A DNA stretch of 8,898 nucleotides from Halobacteriovoraceae bacterium. GTDB taxonomy: Bacteria > Bdellovibrionota > Bacteriovoracia > Bacteriovoracales > Bacteriovoracaceae. Positions 5,462 through 8,898 of this stretch are shown piece by piece. A program made the position numbers and the translations under genes. The notes beneath the pieces are model-generated. The model ran no database searches. It had not been told where the DNA came from and worked only from the letters and a program-made list of their open reading frames with translations. The number at the start of each line of letters is the position of its first letter. Position 1 is the stretch's first letter. Location of the stretch: the NCBI GenBank assembly GCA_018663815.1, contig JABJPQ010000505.1, positions 1 through 8,898 of the forward strand, given 5' to 3'.

Positions 5462-7326
5462 GAGATGTTTTTAATAGCATTTTTAAGTAATGATATATCT
5501 TTTATATTCCCATATTTTATTTCAGTATAAAGATCTATTATCTCAATTAGCTTTTGAGGATGAGGATACTTTTCACATTCGCTTAATTTATCTTTTATGA
5601 GCTTGTGTTTAGATATTTGGAGATGATACTTTTTTAATTTTTGATCTAGCTTTGATATCGCAATATCAGCAGGATGTTTACTTGGTTTTACATTGGTTAA
5701 AGTTAAAAAATAATAAAATAGCAAGCTCAAACTAATGAGAATGAAACCAATGAAAAAGAATGTTTTGATGTTTATTTTTAGGCTTTTTGATAATGTTTTT
5801 TGTTTATTTTTATCATAATTGTCTATGAAAAGACTTGCTTTGTAATTAATGGTATCGAGAATCTTTTTCACGGCATAGAAGGATTTACTTAGAAAACTTG
5901 TTTTGGATCTTGACTCACTTAAAAAACTAGGACTTAAAAACTCCTGACCTCCCAGTTGTATTCGATTAGGAGAGATAAAGCCCGTAGGATCAGCCATTTG
6001 CCATTTGTTATTATCATAGTATTCAACCCAAGCATGAGCATCATTTGATTTTATTTCATAAAAATCACCTGTGTTATTATATTTACCACCTTGAAAACCA
6101 CTTATAAGTCTGGAAGGTATCTTTTTAATTCTTAAGACTAAACCGAGCAATGATGCATAATGTGTGCAATATCCAATCCTTTTATTAATAAACTCTTTCA
6201 TTGTTGTAAGTTTTCCTGGCTGTAAGCTATAGGTGTACTGATCTTGAATAAGCTTCTTCTCGAAATTTGTGATGATCTCTTTTGCATTTTTACCCTTTAT
6301 GGAATCAGAAAATGATTTTAATGCTTTTGGGATGAACTTTGGTAGTTGTGTATATTTAATTTTGTTTTGTTTCGAAATATGCTCAGTTCTAATTTCTGTG
6401 ATGCTTGAAATTGCTGAGATGATAGATTTTTTTCTTTTTGTGTATGATCTAAACTCATTTGTGGCAGTAACTTTATAGACATTGAGATTTGTTTTAAGGA
6501 CATTTATAGGTGTATTTAGTAAAATAATGTCACCATCAAAATCTTGTTCGTATTTAATTGTGTAATTAATACTTTTTAAAGGGGTGAAAGCTGCTAGCTT
6601 CATTGGAGCAAGCTGCTTATGTTTCCAGTTATAGCCATCTGTGTGTGTGTGTACTCTACCTCGCCAATACAAAAGCTCAGTATTTAAATCTGTTGAAAGC
6701 TCTGCATAAAATGCAGTCTGTGATGAAAGTTGAAGGTTTCCTATTGTGGAATTATCAATGGTTTTGCTATATCCGATTTTACCTCTATGATTTATATTTA
6801 CAGTTGGAAGAAAATTATGAAATCTTGGGAAAAAGATAAAAAGAAAAGCAGTTACAATTGTTGTAATTAATAATTGTTTTTTATGCTTTATCAAATTATT
6901 GAATATTGATCTTAAAGATAATTGAGTTTTACCTTGTTGATAAAAGAAAATAATTGATATCGTTATAACGGTATATAATAAATAATAAAAACTTGATGAG
7001 AAAAGCGAAAAAACACCTATCCATAAAAAAAGAGGATACATTTCAAATTTATTCTCTTTTTTGTTCATTATAAAGCGTGATACGAGAAAAACAGCGAGAA
7101 ACGGTACCATTGTCTCAGGAATAATAACTTTTCCTACTGTTTTAAATATAAAGTAGCCATTCAAAAAGTTTAAGTATGATATCACTGAATATGCTTTAAA
7201 AAAGCTTAAGTAAACAAGCATAACGCTATAAAATAAAATAAACCATAGAGGCAAGAAATCAAACGAAAGTAATAAAGGGATGATAAGTAGGAGATATCTA
7301 GGTTCAATATATTTTTTAAAACTCAC
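5458..7326 (-). CDS. TgpA-like membrane transglutaminase-fold protein
   Basis: 622-residue protein with the layout of the TgpA (DUF3488-transglutaminase) family: about six to seven N-terminal helices (between 11 and 167), an extracytoplasmic part of about 350 residues, one C-terminal helix (about 521-542), and a cytoplasmic tail resembling DUF4129. The YWRG-type motif YWRGRVHTHTDGYNW (220-234) is a TgpA hallmark. The transglutaminase core at about 375-450 has an apparent Cys-His-Asp triad: Cys387 in RIGYCTHYASLLG, His431 in DAHAWVEYY and Asp446 in MADPTGF. The family is linked to the cell envelope, but its in vivo substrate is not clear to me. The gene starts with GTG at 7326, supported by a strong GAGGTGA site 3 bases before it, and overlaps the DUF58 gene by 11 bp. 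It is the last gene of the MoxR-DUF58-transglutaminase operon. A (GT)6 tract falls within the YWRG-motif codons. Length is close to the family norm. Confidence 0.9.
   Translation of the reverse strand: MSFKKYIEPRYLLLIIPLLLSFDFLPLWFILFYSVMLVYLSFFKAYSVISYLNFLNGYFIFKTVGKVIIPETMVPFLAVFLVSRFIMNKKENKFEMYPLFLWIGVFSLFSSSFYYLLYTVITISIIFFYQQGKTQLSLRSIFNNLIKHKKQLLITTIVTAFLFIFFPRFHNFLPTVNINHRGKIGYSKTIDNSTIGNLQLSSQTAFYAELSTDLNTELLYWRGRVHTHTDGYNWKHKQLAPMKLAAFTPLKSINYTIKYEQDFDGDIILLNTPINVLKTNLNVYKVTATNEFRSYTKRKKSIISAISSITEIRTEHISKQNKIKYTQLPKFIPKALKSFSDSIKGKNAKEIITNFEKKLIQDQYTYSLQPGKLTTMKEFINKRIGYCTHYASLLGLVLRIKKIPSRLISGFQGGKYNNTGDFYEIKSNDAHAWVEYYDNNKWQMADPTGFISPNRIQLGGQEFLSPSFLSESRSKTSFLSKSFYAVKKILDTINYKASLFIDNYDKNKQKTLSKSLKINIKTFFFIGFILISLSLLFYYFLTLTNVKPSKHPADIAISKLDQKLKKYHLQISKHKLIKDKLSECEKYPHPQKLIEIIDLYTEIKYGNIKDISLLKNAIKNIS
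6641..6652. repeat. (GT)6 dinucleotide tract inside the transglutaminase gene
   Basis: Six GT units on the plus strand encode V225-H-T-H-T229 on the minus strand, just after the YWRG motif. Gain or loss of one unit would shift the frame of the upstream part of the protein relative to the catalytic core. The present length keeps the motif spacing seen in TgpA relatives. Confidence 0.9.
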
Positions 7327-8215
7327 TTATCACCTCGAGTGAATTTTTGTAATGAGAAAATCCCTTGGAAGTTGGTAGCACACAGGTTGGCAAAGTTAAT
7401 TTCCAGCTTTGATTATTTTTAAATGACTTATCGATAAGATAACTCATTTGTTGTAATTTTTGCTCAATATCCCCATCGAAGTGTTGGAAGTTAATACTAA
7501 TAGTTTCATCTTGATAATCAATATGTTTTTTCCAGTATAAGAGATCTTTTTTAGCATAAATTTTCCAATCAATTCTTTTTGAACTTAGTCCTTGCGTATA
7601 AGGAAGGTAATGTGAAAACTCTGCCTCTGAGAATTGAGACTTACTATTGTTATCCCTCTCGAGTATATTTTTAATCATCCCTTTTCTTTCGGGATAAACA
7701 AAATAATTTATTTCAACTGGAAAGTATCTCCACACATAAAAGAGACCCTGAGCACCATAGGTAAAAAACTTAAGATTATTATAAGAATAACGATCTCTTT
7801 TTTGAGAAGGCAGAGCGTACTTAAGCGTATTATCTGCGAACTTTAAAATTTTGGATATTGTTAACCGCTTACTTTCTGAAATGAGTTCAACCTGTAAATA
7901 CTGATCGATTGAATGTTCTGGGCTTTTTGATAAATTGAGTAGCATTTCATTGTCTTTATTTGAAAATTGATTAAAGACTTTTGCATTGTCTAAATCAGTA
8001 TCAGCGATAATTTTATGAGCATCCAGCATTTGAATAATAAAATATGACACCATAATAAATGTTATCAGTAAGGCCATATTGTTGGCATAACTAAGAGCGA
8101 TTAAAAACAACGTAAAGTTTATAAAGATAAACTTCAGACCAGCCTTGGAAGGTACAATATATACTTTTGTTTTTTTCTTAATACGTTTTTCAAAATTTTT
8201 AAGAATTGACTTCAT
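7316..8215 (-). CDS. DUF58 membrane protein of a MoxR operon
   Basis: 299-residue DUF58 protein. After a basic N-terminus there are two adjacent membrane helices (about 28-44 and 46-63). The region TYGAQGLFYVWRYFP (152-166) matches the GLF-xx-W stretch and YPERKG (174-179) the following segment of the family. The DUF58 signature YLP...SSKRIDWKIYAKKDLLYWKKH occupies about 203-231, with Arg214, Asp216 and Trp217 conserved. The C-terminal part (FDGDIEQKLQQMSYLID, then LTLPTCVLPTSKG) resembles the short DUF58 proteins beside TgpA genes and lacks a metal-site DxSxS motif. The ATG at 8215 directly follows the TAA of the MoxR gene with no base between and no clear ribosome binding site, so translation is probably coupled to MoxR. 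Its stop overlaps the transglutaminase start by 11 bp. Its molecular role is unknown; it is generally taken to be a partner of MoxR and the transglutaminase. Confidence 0.9.
   Translation of the reverse strand: MKSILKNFEKRIKKKTKVYIVPSKAGLKFIFINFTLFLIALSYANNMALLITFIMVSYFIIQMLDAHKIIADTDLDNAKVFNQFSNKDNEMLLNLSKSPEHSIDQYLQVELISESKRLTISKILKFADNTLKYALPSQKRDRYSYNNLKFFTYGAQGLFYVWRYFPVEINYFVYPERKGMIKNILERDNNSKSQFSEAEFSHYLPYTQGLSSKRIDWKIYAKKDLLYWKKHIDYQDETISINFQHFDGDIEQKLQQMSYLIDKSFKNNQSWKLTLPTCVLPTSKGFSHYKNSLEVISEF
7330..7336 (-). promoter_or_regulatory. Strong ribosome binding site of the transglutaminase gene
   Basis: On the minus strand the site is GAGGTGA, followed by TAA and the GTG start at 7326. 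The match to the 16S rRNA tail is long and supports the GTG start. It lies inside the end of the DUF58 gene. Confidence 0.75.
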
Positions 8216-8898
8216 TTAAATATTTTTAAGAAGCTCACCTGCAACCTTGTGCTCGTAATCAATATCAGAGCTCTCAGGGTGCACGAGCCTATGTCCTGTA
8301 ACATATGGAAAGAGGTAGTGAATATCATCGGGAATTACATAGTCTCTGTCTTGTAGATAAGCCCATGATCTCGAAACTCTTACAAGATCAAGTCCACATC
8401 GATTGCTTAATGGTATAAGCTCGTTATTTGTGCGACTTCTATCTAGCAAACTATAGATAAGTTCATAGATTTCGTCTGCAATATTAATTTTTTCAATATG
8501 TTTTTTAATGGCAGTTAATTGATCAGACTTATTATTCTCACCAGAGACATTTTTTGAGTCTGTTTGTTGCTTTAGTAATTCTAGTGTCGACTCTTTATCA
8601 GGATAGCCCATTTTTAACTTCATTGAGAACCTATCAAGCTGAGACTCAGGTAAACTAAAAGTACCAATTTGTTTGTGTGGGTTTTGGGTTGCTATAACAG
8701 AAAAGTGCTCAGGCAGTATATAATTGGCACCTTCAATGGATATATTTTTTTCCTCCATTGCTTGTAAAAGTGCACTTTGAGTTTTTGGAGGAGCTCTATT
8801 TAGTTCATCAGCTAAAATTAACTCTCCAAAGATTGGGCCTTTGTGAAAGTCAAAAGAGGAACTTTCTTTATTAAAGATTGATGAGCCTAATATATCAA
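8216..8898 (-). CDS. MoxR-family AAA+ ATPase, 5' end outside window
   Basis: The C-terminal 226 residues of a MoxR AAA+ ATPase, a family thought to act as chaperone-like remodellers of partner proteins. The frame stays open to the right edge, reading from DILGSSIFNK upstream, so the ATG at 8758 is internal and the Walker A motif lies beyond base 8898. Visible motifs in order: FHKGPIF, Walker B LILADELNRAPPKTQSALL with the DE pair, MEEKNISIEG, sensor 1 VIATQNPH, the arginine-finger region LPESQLDRFSMKL, and the C-terminal lid with SNRCGLDLVRVSR and RDYVIPDDIHYLFPYVTGHRL. The sensor 2 Arg sits in SNR where SPR is more usual. The missing part is likely around 90-110 residues, judged by the usual length of about 320. 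The stop codon touches the DUF58 start, marking it as an upstream gene of the operon. The operon promoter is outside the window. Confidence 0.94.
   Translation of the reverse strand, partial: DILGSSIFNKESSSFDFHKGPIFGELILADELNRAPPKTQSALLQAMEEKNISIEGANYILPEHFSVIATQNPHKQIGTFSLPESQLDRFSMKLKMGYPDKESTLELLKQQTDSKNVSGENNKSDQLTAIKKHIEKINIADEIYELIYSLLDRSRTNNELIPLSNRCGLDLVRVSRSWAYLQDRDYVIPDDIHYLFPYVTGHRLVHPESSDIDYEHKVAGELLKNI

Noticed and set aside
6269..6839. Short open frames on both strands inside the transglutaminase gene
   Set aside because: Overlap a real coding gene in other frames and have no recognisable content.
7634..7846. Plus-strand open frame within the DUF58 gene
   Set aside because: Shadow of conserved DUF58 coding sequence; no domain or start signal.
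8216..8758. MoxR gene starting at the ATG at 8758
   Set aside because: The frame continues to base 8898 with a well-conserved Walker B region, so that Met (in AMEEKN) is internal.
1..8898. Defence island, mobile element or prophage
   Set aside because: No transposase, integrase, phage structural, nuclease or toxin-antitoxin gene, no direct-repeat ends and no shift in base use that I can see.

Overview
The window is AT-rich (about one third G+C by eye) and densely coded. It looks like ordinary bacterial chromosome from a Gram-negative. A lipoprotein signal on a murein lytic enzyme implies an outer membrane. A membrane-anchored PilZ protein has an NPKLRWW...RY lead-in that I associate with Bdellovibrionota, and with the low G+C this makes a Bacteriovorax/Halobacteriovorax-like predatory bacterium my best guess. 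That placement is inference from memory, not a search. I see no tRNA, rRNA, IS element, CRISPR array, phage gene or attachment site.

Layout: (1) bases 1-1433, + strand: 3' part of an ABC-F ATPase gene whose start lies left of the window. (2) 1420-3190, - strand: a two-gene unit, lipoprotein lytic transglycosylase then membrane PilZ protein. The genes overlap by 11 bp and the PilZ ribosome binding site lies inside the transglycosylase gene. (3) 3191-3367: a 177-bp divergent control region. (4) 3383-5461, + strand: a TetR-type regulator followed 30 bp later by a hybrid histidine kinase with a C-terminal receiver. (5) 5458-8898, - strand: a tightly packed MoxR AAA+ ATPase / DUF58 / TgpA-like transglutaminase operon, with the MoxR 5' end beyond the right edge.

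How the genes may work together: units 2 and 5 both concern the cell envelope. The transglycosylase cuts peptidoglycan and is co-translated with a possible c-di-GMP receptor. The MoxR-DUF58-TgpA set is a widespread module with a periplasmic transglutaminase fold and a cytoplasmic chaperone-like ATPase. Unit 4 is a regulatory pair whose target is unknown, though its promoter region is shared with the transglycosylase unit. The strand-switch gene ends overlap tail to tail (14 bp at 1420-1433, 4 bp at 5458-5461), leaving no space for intergenic terminators.

I did not find a clear undescribed system. The observations most worth a second look are the transglycosylase-PilZ pair with its unassigned N-terminal domain and altered PilZ motif, the TetR/hybrid-kinase pair with a minimal two-helix input module, and the Tyr in place of the H-loop His in the second ABC-F domain.
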